From Pseudomonas sp. PSE14 (GTDB taxonomy: Bacteria > Pseudomonadota > Gammaproteobacteria > Pseudomonadales > Pseudomonadaceae), in contig NZ_CP115669.1 of the NCBI RefSeq assembly GCF_029203285.1, forward strand, positions 124,001 to 188,000: a stretch of DNA of 64,000 bases. Reading direction: 5' to 3'. The first letter of the stretch is position 1. Each line of letters opens with the position of its first letter. The position numbers and the translations under genes were made by a program. The notes under the pieces are model-generated. The model was given only the letters and a program-made list of their open reading frames with translations. It was not told the DNA's origin and ran no database searches. Below, piece after piece: positions 36,686-46,044 of the stretch.

Positions 36686-39082
36686 ATGAGTTCGAGACAG
36701 CATTTCCCCTCCATCGCCCCGCGCCGGCTGCGTGCGCCGGACTACGCCATCATCCTGCTGCTGGCCCTCGGCGGCGCGCTGCCGGTCCTTGCCGAGGAGC
36801 AGGACGAGGACACGACCACCGCCACCACCACCGCGACGCCTGCCGCCACCGCCACCAAGGCCGAGCCCGCCAAGGCCGATGCCACCCTGGGCAAGGTCAC
36901 CGTCACCGCCCGCCGCCGCGAGGAGGACTCGCAGAAGGTGCCGACGCCGATCACCGTGCTCGGCGGCGAGACCCTGGAAAGCCAGCGCATCTACAAGGTG
37001 CAGGACCTGCAGCAGGTGCTGCCGAGCGTCAACGTCGCCTTCATCCATGCGCGCCAGTCGAGCATCGCGGTGCGCGGCATCGGCAACAACCCGGCCAGCG
37101 ATGGCCTGGAAGGCAGCGCCGGGGTCTATCTGGACAACGTCTACCTGGGCCGCCCCGGCATGGCGGTATTCGACCTGCTGGACATCGAGCAGCTGGAACT
37201 GCTGCGCGGCCCGCAGGGCACGCTGTTCGGCAAGAACACCACCGCCGGCGTGCTGAACATCAGCACCCGCGCGCCGACCTTCACCCCCGAGCGCAGCGTC
37301 GAGGTGTCCGGCGGCCAGGACGGCTACTTCCAGGGCAAGGGCACGGTATCCGGTGCGCTGACCGAGACCCTGGCCGGGCGCGTGTCGGCCTACCGCACCC
37401 GCGACGACGGCTACATCAAGAACGTCTACGACGACAACGACCTCAACGGCGGCGCGCGCCAGGGCATCCGTGGGCAGCTGCTGTTCAAGCCCAACGACGA
37501 TTTCGACCTGCGCTGGATCAACGACTACAACGAGGAGGATTCCAGCAACGGCAGCATGGTGGTGTACGGCGCCGCCGACCGCTTCTGGCAGCGCGCCGCC
37601 GCCGTGGGCGCCTCGCCGATCCGCGACCCGGACCGGCACAAGGTCAACATCAACGGCCGGCAGAACGTCAGCGTGCATCAGGGCGGCAGCTCGGTGGAGG
37701 CCAACTGGAACCTCGATGGCGGCTTCAAGCTGACCTCCATCAGCGCCTACCGCTACTGGCACTTCACCCCGGCCAACGACGAGCAGCTCAACGTCTCGGC
37801 GATCAACAACACCGGTGTGGAAGTCCACGACCGCCAGTTCTCCCAGGAAATCCGCCTGGCTTCGCCCACCGGGGGCGCCTTCGACTACGTGCTCGGCGCC
37901 TACGCGTTCAACCAGAACCTGGGCAACAAGACCTTCACCGATTACGGCCCCCTGGCCGACCAGTACCTGCTGGGCACCAACCTCAACGCGCTGAACAACA
38001 CCTACACCAAGGCCAACGGCAAGATCGAGACCGACAGCTTCGCGCTGTTCTCCCAGGGCACCTGGCACCTCACCGACAAGCTGGATTTCACCGCCGGCCT
38101 GCGCGGCACCTATGAGGAAAAGGCCGCCAAGGTCGAACGTTTCGCCCCGGTAGGTGGCGCGCCGGTGACGGGCGCGGGCGCGGTGGTGCGGCGCAACCAG
38201 CTGGGCGCCTACGATTCGGGCGACCTCAGCCTGTACAGCTTCGCCCCCTCGGCGCTGCTGAGCCTGAGCTACCAGTTCAGCGATGACCTGCTGGGCTACG
38301 CCTCGCTGTCCCATGGCGAGAAGTCCGGCGGTGTGAACCTGGCCGTGGCCAGTGCGCCGACCGCCGGGGCGGACTCCCTGCTGGTCGGCCCGGAGCGCGC
38401 CAACGATGCCGAACTGGGGATCAAGTCGACCCTGTTCGACAACCGCCTGCAGCTCAACACCAACATCTTCTGGACCGGCATCCACGGCTACCAGGCGACC
38501 ACCCTGTACCAGCCGCCGGGCTCGACCCAGCTGGTCTCGGTGCTCTCCAACGCCGGCAGCGTGCGCTCGCGCGGCCTGGAGTTCGAAGCTACGGCATTGC
38601 CCGTGCGCGGCCTGACGCTGAACTTCAACGGCTCCTACAACGACGTCACCTACCTGTCGTTCAAGGACGCCCCGTGCCCGGCGGAGGTGTCCACCAAACC
38701 CGGCGCGCCGGCCACCTGCGACCTCACCGGCGAGGACGTGGTGGGCGCCTCGAAGTGGATCGCCAACCTCAACGGCGAATACACCTGGAACCTCGACGAC
38801 GGCGTCCGCCCCTACGTGACCGGCAGCTACGCCTACCGCTCCGAGGCTGAGGGCACGCTGGACAACTCCGACCTCTCGAAGATCGACGGCTACGGGCTGG
38901 TGAACCTTTCCGCCGGCCTGCGCAAGGACATCGGTGACGGCCAGCTGGACGCCTCGATCTGGCTGAAGAACGCCTTCGACAAGGACTACTACCTGGCCGC
39001 CTTCGCCAGCATCAACGGCTCCTACACCGCCTCGGTGGGGCAGCCGCGCACGCTGGGCGCCTCGGTCCGTTACGACTTCTGA
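36686..39082 (+). CDS. TonB-dependent outer-membrane receptor
   Basis: A 798-residue receptor. A signal peptide (hydrophobic core YAIILLLALGGALPVLA) is followed by a Thr/Ala-rich linker, the TonB box region LGKVTVTARRR near residue 70, and the plug (QDLQQVLPSVNVAF, ELLRGPQGTLFGKNTTAGVL). The 22-strand barrel ends ASVRYDF with a terminal Phe. It belongs to the type common in sulfate-ester and xenobiotic clusters rather than siderophore loci, and it is upstream of atsK. Uptake of a large or hydrophobic sulfate ester is the likely role. Confidence 0.9.
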   Translation: MSSRQHFPSIAPRRLRAPDYAIILLLALGGALPVLAEEQDEDTTTATTTATPAATATKAEPAKADATLGKVTVTARRREEDSQKVPTPITVLGGETLESQRIYKVQDLQQVLPSVNVAFIHARQSSIAVRGIGNNPASDGLEGSAGVYLDNVYLGRPGMAVFDLLDIEQLELLRGPQGTLFGKNTTAGVLNISTRAPTFTPERSVEVSGGQDGYFQGKGTVSGALTETLAGRVSAYRTRDDGYIKNVYDDNDLNGGARQGIRGQLLFKPNDDFDLRWINDYNEEDSSNGSMVVYGAADRFWQRAAAVGASPIRDPDRHKVNINGRQNVSVHQGGSSVEANWNLDGGFKLTSISAYRYWHFTPANDEQLNVSAINNTGVEVHDRQFSQEIRLASPTGGAFDYVLGAYAFNQNLGNKTFTDYGPLADQYLLGTNLNALNNTYTKANGKIETDSFALFSQGTWHLTDKLDFTAGLRGTYEEKAAKVERFAPVGGAPVTGAGAVVRRNQLGAYDSGDLSLYSFAPSALLSLSYQFSDDLLGYASLSHGEKSGGVNLAVASAPTAGADSLLVGPERANDAELGIKSTLFDNRLQLNTNIFWTGIHGYQATTLYQPPGSTQLVSVLSNAGSVRSRGLEFEATALPVRGLTLNFNGSYNDVTYLSFKDAPCPAEVSTKPGAPATCDLTGEDVVGASKWIANLNGEYTWNLDDGVRPYVTGSYAYRSEAEGTLDNSDLSKIDGYGLVNLSAGLRKDIGDGQLDASIWLKNAFDKDYYLAAFASINGSYTASVGQPRTLGASVRYDF

Positions 39083-39090
39083 TCCCATTC

Positions 39091-39110
39091 CCGCGCCGGC
39101 AGCGGCGCGG
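39091..39110 (+). promoter_or_regulatory. hairpin between receptor gene and atsK
   Basis: CCGCGCCG-GCAG-CGGCGCGG is a perfect 8-base stem with no U run, 8 bases after the receptor stop. It could act as a partial attenuator or protect the upstream mRNA end within the operon. Confidence 0.5.
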
Positions 39111-39138
39111 TCCATTGCCACAGTAAGAGGACTTCGAC

Positions 39139-40044
39139 ATGAGCAACGCAGCACAAGTCATTCCGCAACCGGGCATCGAACTCGACATCCATCCGGTGGC
39201 CGGCCGCATCGGCGCCGAAATCCGTGGCGTGACCCTTTCCGGCACGCTCGACGCCGCCACCGTCGAGGCGATCCAGGCCGCCCTGGTGAAGCACAAGGTG
39301 ATCTTCTTCCGAGGCCAGGGCCAGCTCGACGACGCGGGCCAGGAAGCCTTCGCCCAACTGCTCGGCGAGCCGGTGGCGCACCCCACGGTGCCGGTGGAGG
39401 AGGGCACCCGTTACCTGCTGGAGCTGGACGGCGCCCAGGGCCGCCGTGCCAACTCCTGGCACACCGACGTGACCTTCGTCGAGGCCTATCCCAAGGCTTC
39501 GATCCTGCGAAACGTGGAGGCGCCCGCGGCCGGCGGCGACACCGTGTGGGCCAACACGGCGACCGCCTACGACGACCTGACGCCGGAACTGAAGGCGCTG
39601 GCCGATTCGCTCTGGGCGGTGCACAGCAACGAGTACGACTATGCCGGCATCCGCCCGAACGCCGATCCGGCGCGCCTGGAGGAATACCGCAAGGTGTTCA
39701 CCTCGACCCTCTACGAAACCGAGCACCCGGTGGTGCGCGTGCACCCGGTCAGCGGCGAGCGGACGCTGCTGCTGGGGCACTTCGTCAAACGCCTCAAGGG
39801 ACTCTCGCAGCACGACTCGGCGCACCTCTTCGCGGTGCTGCAGAGCCACGTCACCCGCCTGGAGAACACCGTGCGCTGGCGCTGGCAGCCGGGCGACGTG
39901 GCGATCTGGGACAACCGCGCGACCCAGCACTATGCCGTGGACGATTACGGCACCCAACCGCGCATCGTGCGCCGCGTGACCCTGGCCGGCGAAGTGCCGG
40001 TGGGCGTCGACGGGCAGCGCAGCCGGACGGTCAGGAAGGTCTGA
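39139..40044 (+). CDS. atsK: alkylsulfatase AtsK, Fe(II)/2-oxoglutarate dioxygenase
   Basis: A 301-residue TauD/TfdA-family enzyme. It cleaves alkyl sulfate esters oxidatively to aldehyde, sulfate, succinate and CO2. The iron facial triad is His108, Asp110 (SWHTDVTF) and His264 ([13 protein letters not shown]), and the 2-oxoglutarate Arg275 lies in TQPRIVRR. These numbers and the length equal those of P. putida AtsK. It is cytosolic and 56 bases after the receptor gene. Confidence 0.9.
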   Translation: MSNAAQVIPQPGIELDIHPVAGRIGAEIRGVTLSGTLDAATVEAIQAALVKHKVIFFRGQGQLDDAGQEAFAQLLGEPVAHPTVPVEEGTRYLLELDGAQGRRANSWHTDVTFVEAYPKASILRNVEAPAAGGDTVWANTATAYDDLTPELKALADSLWAVHSNEYDYAGIRPNADPARLEEYRKVFTSTLYETEHPVVRVHPVSGERTLLLGHFVKRLKGLSQHDSAHLFAVLQSHVTRLENTVRWRWQPGDVAIWDNRATQHYAVDDYGTQPRIVRRVTLAGEVPVGVDGQRSRTVRKV

Positions 40045-40060
40045 AGTCCTCTGCTATCGC

Positions 40061-40221
40061 GCCCTCTCCCCAGCCCTCTCCCTGAAGGGAGAGGGAGTGT
40101 CCGATTGAAGCGCACTTCCCGTGCAGACCTGCCACCTCGGTTGCAGCGTTGCACCTTGGTTTCGCCTGGCACCGATCCAGTCCCCTCTCCCTTCAGGGAG
40201 AGGGTTAGGGAGAGGGCCAAC
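40061..40221. repeat. inverted pair of CCCTCTCCC hairpins between the two dioxygenase genes
   Basis: CGCCCTCTCCCCAGCCCTCT (40061-40080) with its GGGAGAGGGAG partner is followed about 90 bases later by CCCCTCTCCCTTCAGGGAGA and GGGTTAGGGAGAGGGCC (to 40221). It fills most of the 201-base gap between atsK and the second TauD-family gene. Confidence 0.85.
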
Positions 40222-40245
40222 CATGCTTGAACGGAGCACCGACGC

Positions 40246-41133
40246 ATGACCCAACCCGCCCTCAAACAATCCACCCCCGAACCCTTCGCCATCGTCCCCC
40301 TCGACGCGCCGCTGGGCGCCGAGGTACGTGGCCTGGACGCCCGCGAGCCGCTGACCCCGGAGCAGATCCTGGCGATCAAGCAGGCCCACCGCGACTACCA
40401 CATTCTGATTTTCAAGAACCAGCAACTCGACGACGAGCAGTACCTGCGCTTCGCCACCCTGTTCGGCGCGGTGTTCCAGCCGCCGACGGACGTGCCGGTG
40501 CTCTCCTCCGGCGCCGACGGCAAGGCGCCGGATATCGTCAAGGTGGCCAATACCGGCGACGGCGAGCTGGGCAATTTCGCCCTGCCGGCCCACGTCGATC
40601 ACCAGTGGACGCCGGTGCCGTCTTCCGGCTCTTTCCTCTACGCGCTGGAGGTGCCGAAGACCGGCGGCGAAACCCTGTTCACCAACCTGGAGCGCGCCTA
40701 TCAAACGCTGGACGAGGCGACCCGCGCCGAGATCGATCCGCTCAAGCTGATCAACTACAACCCCTTCATCCGTCTCAAGAGCGGCGGTTACAACGGCGGC
40801 TTCGTGCGCTACCGCACGCCGGACATCGAGCCGATCCAGGGCACCGAGCACCCGCTGGTGCGCACCCATCCGGAGAGCGGTAAGCGTGTGCTGTTCCTCT
40901 CGGTGCACACCGAGGTGGAAATCCCCGGCCATGATCCGCAGCAGGGCGCGGCGCTGATCGAGCGGCTGCGCGAACACCTGCAGCGGCCGGAGCTGAGCTA
41001 CACGCACCGGTGGGAAGTGGGCGATATCGTCTGGTGGGACAACCAGGCCACGCTGCATGCGCGCAACGCGTTCCCGGCCAGCGAGCGGCGGCGCCTCAAA
41101 CGCATCAGCCTGAGTGGTAGCCGTCCGTTTTGA
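40246..41133 (+). CDS. second TauD/TfdA-family 2-oxoglutarate dioxygenase
   Basis: A 295-residue Fe(II)/2-oxoglutarate dioxygenase. The facial triad is His116, Asp118 (AHVDHQWTP) and His271 (NQATLHARNAF), with an Arg-rich 2-oxoglutarate site (RRRLKRISL). It is divergent in sequence from the AtsK upstream and so probably acts on a different sulfonate, sulfate ester or related acid. No tauABC-type transporter is nearby; it may share the TonB receptor and AtsRBC. Confidence 0.88.
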   Translation: MTQPALKQSTPEPFAIVPLDAPLGAEVRGLDAREPLTPEQILAIKQAHRDYHILIFKNQQLDDEQYLRFATLFGAVFQPPTDVPVLSSGADGKAPDIVKVANTGDGELGNFALPAHVDHQWTPVPSSGSFLYALEVPKTGGETLFTNLERAYQTLDEATRAEIDPLKLINYNPFIRLKSGGYNGGFVRYRTPDIEPIQGTEHPLVRTHPESGKRVLFLSVHTEVEIPGHDPQQGAALIERLREHLQRPELSYTHRWEVGDIVWWDNQATLHARNAFPASERRRLKRISLSGSRPF

Positions 41134-41141
41134 GTGAGCAA

Positions 41142-41196
41142 TGAGGCGCGGGGGAATGGCCGGCGACCTATCCGCCAGCCGTTCCGCCGCGCCTCA
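41142..41196. terminator. long imperfect hairpin between convergent genes
   Basis: TGAGGCGCG (41142-41150) pairs with CGCGCCTCA (41188-41196), and GGAATGGC pairs imperfectly with GCCGTTCC inside. It lies between the convergent second dioxygenase gene and the 8-oxoguanine deaminase gene. No clear T run, so efficiency is uncertain. Confidence 0.55.
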
Positions 41197-41207
41197 CCAA
41201 TTACGGC

Positions 41208-42566
41208 TTACAGGGTGCCGAGCAGCTTGCGCGCGGCCTGTGTGTGGTCGGCGATCAGGCGCTTGAGGTCGAGGCCTTCGACTTCGCCGTCGATGACCCG
41301 CCAGGTGCCGCCGATCATGATCCGGTCGGCCTTGTCGGCGCCGCACAGCAGCAGCGCGGAGAGCGGGTCGTGGCTGCCGGAGAAGCGCAGCTCGTCGAGC
41401 TTGAACAGCGCCAGGTCCGCCTGCTTGCCCACGGCCAGTTCGCCGATGTCGCTGCGGCCGATGAGCTTGGCCGAACCCTTGGTGGCCCAGCCCAGCGCGC
41501 GTTCCGGGGTGATCTTCTCGGCGCCGTAGCGCAGGCGCTGGATGTACAGGGCCTGGCGGGCTTCGAGGATCATGTTGGAGGCGTCGTTGGAGGCCGAGCC
41601 GTCCACGCCGATACCCACCGGCGCGCCGGCTTCTTCCAGGGCCACGGTCGGGCAGATGCCCGAGGCCAGGCGCATGTTCGAGCTGGGGCAATGGCAGACG
41701 CCGGTGCCGGCTTCGCCCAGGCGGCGGATTTCCTCGTCATTGAAGTGGATACCGTGGGCCAGCCAGGTGCGCGGGCCGAGCCAGCCGACACTGTCCAGGT
41801 AGTCCACGGTGCGCTGGCCGAAGCGCTGCAGGCAGAAGTCTTCCTCGTCGAGGGTTTCGGCGAGGTGGGTGTGCAGGCGCACGTCTTCGCGCTCAGCCAG
41901 TTCGGCACTGGCGCGCATGATTTCCGGGGTCACCGAGAAGGGCGAGCAGGGCGCCAGGGCGATCTGCACCTGGGCGCCGTCGCCGCGCTGGTGGTACTCG
42001 CGGATCAGGCGCTGGCTGTCGTCGAGGATGGCTTCGGCGCTCTGCACGGTCTGCTGCGGCGGCAGGCCGCCGTCGGCTTCGCCCAGGCTCATGGAGCCAC
42101 GGGTGAGCATGGCGCGCATGCCCAGTTCCTGAACCACGCCGGCCTGCACGTCGATGGCTTGCTCCAGGCCATCGGGGAACAGGTAGTGGTGGTCGGCGGC
42201 GGTGGTGCAGCCCGAGAGCAGCAGCTCGGCCAGGGCCACCTTGGTGGCCACGCCCAACTGGTCAGGGGTCAGGCGCGCCCATACCGGGTAGAGGGTCTTC
42301 AGCCAGGGGAACAGCGGCTGGTTCACCACCGGCGCCCAGGCGCGGGTGAGGGTCTGGTAGAAGTGGTGGTGGGTGTTGATCAGGCCGGGCGTCAGCACGT
42401 GCTGGCTGGCGTCGAAGGTCTGCTCGCAGGGAGCCTTGGGCTGCTGGCCGGCGGCGACCAGTTCGACGATGCGGCCGTCCTGCACGACGATGCCGCCGCG
42501 GGCGTCCTGATCGTTGGCAGTGAAGACGGCGAGCGGATTGCGCAGCCAGAGACGGGTAGAAGGCAT
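41208..42566 (-). CDS. 8-oxoguanine deaminase
   Basis: A 452-residue amidohydrolase of the AtzA/TrzN-like group, closest in gene content to P. aeruginosa PA0142, which deaminates 8-oxoguanine to urate. The metal site is seen in LINTHHHFYQ, the HTHLAETLDEE block, LAHGIHFND and the Asp of IGVDGSASND. Cytosolic. Urate produced could join the purine pathway that the xdhABC genes in this window also feed. Confidence 0.85.
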   Translation of the reverse strand: MPSTRLWLRNPLAVFTANDQDARGGIVVQDGRIVELVAAGQQPKAPCEQTFDASQHVLTPGLINTHHHFYQTLTRAWAPVVNQPLFPWLKTLYPVWARLTPDQLGVATKVALAELLLSGCTTAADHHYLFPDGLEQAIDVQAGVVQELGMRAMLTRGSMSLGEADGGLPPQQTVQSAEAILDDSQRLIREYHQRGDGAQVQIALAPCSPFSVTPEIMRASAELAEREDVRLHTHLAETLDEEDFCLQRFGQRTVDYLDSVGWLGPRTWLAHGIHFNDEEIRRLGEAGTGVCHCPSSNMRLASGICPTVALEEAGAPVGIGVDGSASNDASNMILEARQALYIQRLRYGAEKITPERALGWATKGSAKLIGRSDIGELAVGKQADLALFKLDELRFSGSHDPLSALLLCGADKADRIMIGGTWRVIDGEVEGLDLKRLIADHTQAARKLLGTL

Positions 42567-42716
42567 GAGTGATTCCTCGTTGGGCGGAGCCGCCGTGTGA
42601 GGCGAGCCGGCTCCATTGATGAGAGAGCCAGCTCAGTGTTCACCCTGTCTGCTGATCCAGGTTCGTTGACCCGGAGGTCAGACGTGGGCGCATGGTAACG
42701 CCGCCGGGACGCTTCG

Positions 42717-43400
42717 TCACCAGTCGATCGTCGTTCCCTGGTAGTCCAGGTATAACTGGCCGCCACGGCCGGCGTGGGTTTCGACCTGATCGGCGAGGCC
42801 TTTCACGCTGGTCGGAACATCCAGCGGCGCGGCTTCGCCGCCCATGTCGGTGCGCACCCAGCCGGGGTGCAGGTTGAGCACTGTGATGCCGGTTTCCCCC
42901 AGTTCGGCGACGAAGCTGCGGGTCAGCGAGTTGAGCGCCGCCTTGCTCGCCCGGTACAGCGCCATGCCGCCGGATTCGTTACCGGCGACGCTGCCCAGCT
43001 CCGAGGTCATGAAGGCCAGCACGCCGCGTTCGCTGTTCAGGCGCGGCAGCAGGCGCTCGGCCAGGCGCAGCGGCGCCACGGCGTTGACCATGAACAGCTG
43101 GCCGACGTCGGCAGGGCTGGCGTCGATGGCCGACTGGTGCGCCGGGCCGTAGATGCCGGCGTTGATGAAGACGAGGTCGAAGTGCGCGCCGGCCAGGACT
43201 TCAGCGAGGCGGTCCTGGGAGTGCACGTCGTCCAGCAGCAGGGCTTCGACGCGCACCGGCAGATTGGCCAGCTCGCCGGGGTGGACGACGTCGCGCACGG
43301 TGGCGGTGACGTCCCAGCCACGGTCCAGCAGTTCACGCACCAGGCCCAGGCCGAGGCCACGCGAGGCGCCGATGATCAGGGCGGATTTCGGGAGGGTCAT
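42717..43400 (-). CDS. short-chain dehydrogenase/reductase
   Basis: A 227-residue classical SDR. NAD(P) site is GASRGLGLGLV (TGxxxGxG type), with NAG in FINAGIYGP. The Tyr-Lys pair is YRASKAALN with the Ser in MTSELGSVAG. The Arg after the glycine motif and in TVRD favours NADPH. A GGAGGGTCAT on the plus strand marks the start at 43400. The substrate is unknown. Confidence 0.88.
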   Translation of the reverse strand: MTLPKSALIIGASRGLGLGLVRELLDRGWDVTATVRDVVHPGELANLPVRVEALLLDDVHSQDRLAEVLAGAHFDLVFINAGIYGPAHQSAIDASPADVGQLFMVNAVAPLRLAERLLPRLNSERGVLAFMTSELGSVAGNESGGMALYRASKAALNSLTRSFVAELGETGITVLNLHPGWVRTDMGGEAAPLDVPTSVKGLADQVETHAGRGGQLYLDYQGTTIDW

Positions 43401-43459
43401 GGCGGGGCTCCGGTGGGGAAGGGATAGGGAAGGATAACCCACCGGCGGGTCCTGCTCTT

Positions 43460-43485
43460 GTAGGAGCGAGCAAGCTCGCTCCTAC
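43460..43485. repeat. minimal GTAGGAGCGAG hairpin
   Basis: GTAGGAGCGAGC-AA-GCTCGCTCCTAC is a perfect 12-base inverted repeat, the shortest complete copy of the GTAGGAGCG family in the window. It lies between the transporter terminator and the SDR start. Confidence 0.85.
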
Positions 43486-43507
43486 GAAGATCGAAAAGCA
43501 GAAATGA

Positions 43508-43533
43508 CAAGGCCCGGCATGAGCCGGGCCTTG
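43508..43533 (-). terminator. terminator after the dicarboxylate transporter gene
   Basis: AAGGCCCGGC-TCAT-GCCGGGCCTT on the minus strand, followed by GTCATTTC, 50 bases after the transporter stop. The stem is perfect and includes flanking A and T pairs, which favours activity in both directions. Confidence 0.75.
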
Positions 43534-43584
43534 TGGATAAAAAGCCCCGGAGAGTGTGCGCCGGGGCCAGGGCAAGTCGCCCAA

Positions 43585-44892
43585 TCAGTCGGTGGTGATC
43601 TTCGAGTGCTTCTGGGTGTCCTTCATGGTCGCGTAGACCAGCAGCGAGCAGGCGATGCACGCGGTGACGTACCAGTAGAAGCCGCTCTCCATGCCGATGC
43701 TCTTGAACCACAGCGCCACGTACTCGGCGGTGCCGCCGAAGATCGACACGGTCAGCGCGTAGGGCAGGCCCACGCCCAGGGCGCGGATCTCGGTGGGGAA
43801 CAGCTCGGCTTTGACCACGGCGTTGATCGAGGTGTAGCCGCTGACGATGACCAGCGCGGCCATGATCAGGAAGAACGCGCCCCACCAGGTGGTGACGGTG
43901 TGCAGGGTGCTGAGGATCGGGTAGGTGAACACGGTGCCCAGCACGCCGAAGGCGATCAGGATCGGGCGGCGGCCGATCTTGTCCGACAGCGCGCCGACGA
44001 TGGGCTGCAGCAGCATGAACAGGAACAGGGTGGCCGCCGAGATCATGGTCGAGTCGGTCTTGCTCATGCCCACGGTGTTCACCAGGTACTTCTGCATGTA
44101 GGTGGTGTAGGTGTAGAAGGCCAGGGTGCCGCCCATGGTCAGGCCGACCACGGTGAGCACTTCCTTGGGATGGCGCAGCAGGGCGCGGATCAGGCTTTCC
44201 TTGGGCTCTTCCTTCTTCTTGGTGAAGGACTCGGTCTCTTCCATGCCGCGACGCAGGAACATGGCCACGACCGCGCACAGCGCGCCGATGAAGAACGGCA
44301 CACGCCAGCCCCAGCTTTCCAGCTGCTCGGTGGTCAGGGTCTGCTGCAGCACGATCAGCACTGCCAGGGCGATGAGCTGGCCGGAGATCAGCGTCACGTA
44401 CTGGAAGCTGGAGAAGAACCCGCGCTGTTCCTTGTTGGCCATCTCGCTCAGGTAGGTTGCGGACGTGCCGTACTCGCCGCCGACCGACAGGCCCTGCAGC
44501 AGGCGCGCGAGCACCAGCAGGATCGGGGCGCCGACGCCGATGGTTTCATAGCTGGGGGTCAGGGCGATGATCAGCGAGCCGAAGCACATCAGCAGGACCG
44601 AGGCCAGCAAAGCGGCCTTGCGGCCCTTGCGGTCGGCGTAGATGCCCATCAGCCAGCCGCCGATCGGGCGCATCAGGAAGCCCACGGCGAAGATCGCGGC
44701 AGTGTTCAGCAGTTGGGCGGTCATGTCGCCCTGGGGGAAGAATGCCTTGGCGAAGTACAGCGAGAAGGCGGCGTAGACATACCAGTCGTACCACTCGACC
44801 AGGTTGCCCACCGAGCCACTGAAGATCGACTTGATGCGCTGGGAAGTCGTACGAGGTGCGGCAGAAGCGGAGACGGCGCTTGCGCTATCCAT
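43585..44892 (-). CDS. MFS metabolite:H+ symporter, alpha-ketoglutarate/dicarboxylate type
   Basis: A 435-residue, 12-TM transporter of the MHS family. Signatures are GNLVEWYDWYVYAAFSLYFA at the N-terminus, the MFS loop 2-3 motif GIYADRKGRKAAL, and LLQGLSVGGEYGTSATYLSE in TM4-5. KgtP and PcaT are relatives. A sigma-54 type promoter lies upstream (44985-45001), as for the P. aeruginosa 2-oxoglutarate transporter that needs RpoN, which favours a C5-dicarboxylate substrate. An adjacent terminator shows it is a single-gene unit. Confidence 0.88.
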   Translation of the reverse strand: MDSASAVSASAAPRTTSQRIKSIFSGSVGNLVEWYDWYVYAAFSLYFAKAFFPQGDMTAQLLNTAAIFAVGFLMRPIGGWLMGIYADRKGRKAALLASVLLMCFGSLIIALTPSYETIGVGAPILLVLARLLQGLSVGGEYGTSATYLSEMANKEQRGFFSSFQYVTLISGQLIALAVLIVLQQTLTTEQLESWGWRVPFFIGALCAVVAMFLRRGMEETESFTKKKEEPKESLIRALLRHPKEVLTVVGLTMGGTLAFYTYTTYMQKYLVNTVGMSKTDSTMISAATLFLFMLLQPIVGALSDKIGRRPILIAFGVLGTVFTYPILSTLHTVTTWWGAFFLIMAALVIVSGYTSINAVVKAELFPTEIRALGVGLPYALTVSIFGGTAEYVALWFKSIGMESGFYWYVTACIACSLLVYATMKDTQKHSKITTD

Positions 44893-44984
44893 GGGTATTC
44901 CTCTTGTCGTTGTTGTCGTCAGGCGTGCGGACTACGGAACGGCACGCCGGCGCGCCGCGAGGGCGGCGCAGTGAGCAGGGCGAT

Positions 44985-45001
44985 AGCAGGCAGCGTGCCA
45001 A
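44985..45001 (-). promoter_or_regulatory. sigma-54 (RpoN) promoter of the dicarboxylate transporter
   Basis: On the minus strand TTGGCACGCTGCCTGCT matches the RpoN -24/-12 consensus (TTGGCACGNNNNTTGCW) with one mismatch and has the GG-N10-GC core. The start site would be near 44973, giving a leader of about 80 bases. An enhancer-binding activator is expected but is not encoded nearby. Confidence 0.75.
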
Positions 45002-45110
45002 GGCGCGAAAGCCGCGTGGCAGAAGGGTTCCGGCGTTTCGAGAGGGTGTTCGGGCAGGCGAAGGAATGCCGATGGGTGAGGGTGGTGAGCGGAAATCCGC
45101 CGATGCGAGG

Positions 45111-45154
45111 AGCCGTACGATGGTGTGGAGCGAAGCGATACCCATCCTACGAAA
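45111..45154. repeat. dispersed TGGAGCGAAGCGATACCCAT repeat
   Basis: CGTACGATGGTGTGGAGCGA, then AGCGATACCCATCCTACG. The inverse of this (ATGGGTATCGCTTCGCTCCA) is a central module of the composite repeat at about 34894 and, with changes, at 12899, so the module also occurs on its own. Confidence 0.65.
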
Positions 45155-45169
45155 ACGCTGCTGGATACC

Positions 45170-45961
45170 CTACCGCTGCCGGAACAGATCCCCCGGCGTA
45201 AACCCGAACAACCCCTTGAACGAGGCGATGTACGCCGAGGTGGAGTCATACCCGCAATCCAGCGCCGCGGCGGTGACGCTGTCGCCGGCCTCCAGCGAAC
45301 CGAGCGAGGCGAGCAGGCGCTGGCGCTGGCGCCAGAGGCGGAAGGTCATCCCGGTCTCGCGCTGGAACAGCCGCGACAGGGTCTTCTCCGAGGTGCCGAT
45401 GCGCTGCGCCCAGTCGCCCAGGGTCTGGTTGTCGGTCGGATGGTCGATCAGCGCCTGGCACAGCTGCAGCAGGCGGGCTTCCTGCGGCATCGGCAGGGAG
45501 AAGGCGACTTCCGGCAGGGTGCGCAGCTGGTCCAGCAGCACCTCCACCAGCCGCGATTCGGGGCTGTCGCCCTGGGGATAATCCACCGGCAGCTCGCAGA
45601 AGCTCTTGATCAGCTCGCGGGCCAGCGGTGTCACCTCCAGCACCCGGCAGCGGTCCGGCGCCCATTCGCAGGCATCGTCGCGGATGTACAGGCTGCGCAT
45701 CTCGGCCTGGGTCGAGGTCACCACCTCATGGTCGAGATAGGCCGGAATCCAGATCGCCCGCTGCGGCGGCGCGAAGAAGCTGCCCTCGGCGGTATGCACG
45801 CCGAGCACTCCGCTGATGGCGTAGGACAGCTGCACCCAGGCGTGATGGTGCTTGCTGGTCCAGGAACCGGCGCGCAGGCGCTCGGCGCGGGCGTAGACCG
45901 GCCGGGGCAGGCGTTCGAGCACCGGGATCAGGCGTTGCAGTTCGGGAGCTTGTCCTTTCAT
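45170..45961 (-). CDS. AraC-family transcriptional regulator
   Basis: A 263-residue regulator with an N-terminal cupin-like effector domain (HHHAWVQLSYAISGVLGVHT, FFAPPQRAIWIP) and a C-terminal pair of HTH motifs (TLGDWAQRIGTSEKTLSRLF, AALDCGYDSTSAYIASFKGL). Its start is 83 bases from the gamma-glutamyltransferase gene on the other strand, so it probably controls that gene. The P. aeruginosa locus has the same neighbour pair. Confidence 0.87.
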   Translation of the reverse strand: MKGQAPELQRLIPVLERLPRPVYARAERLRAGSWTSKHHHAWVQLSYAISGVLGVHTAEGSFFAPPQRAIWIPAYLDHEVVTSTQAEMRSLYIRDDACEWAPDRCRVLEVTPLARELIKSFCELPVDYPQGDSPESRLVEVLLDQLRTLPEVAFSLPMPQEARLLQLCQALIDHPTDNQTLGDWAQRIGTSEKTLSRLFQRETGMTFRLWRQRQRLLASLGSLEAGDSVTAAALDCGYDSTSAYIASFKGLFGFTPGDLFRQR

Positions 45962-46000
45962 CGGTATATCTTGGGTGTATGTCGCTAGCTGACGAAGTCT

Positions 46001-46017
46001 GGCAGGGCTACCCTGCC
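46001..46017. promoter_or_regulatory. hairpin/operator in the ggt leader
   Basis: GGCAGGG-CTA-CCCTGCC, a perfect 7-base dyad 27 bases before the ggt ATG, in the AraC/ggt divergent gap. It could be an operator or an mRNA hairpin that hides nothing of the GGAGG at 46034-46038. Confidence 0.5.
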
Positions 46018-46044
46018 GTCTCAAGCCGTATCCGGAGGTCGTCG

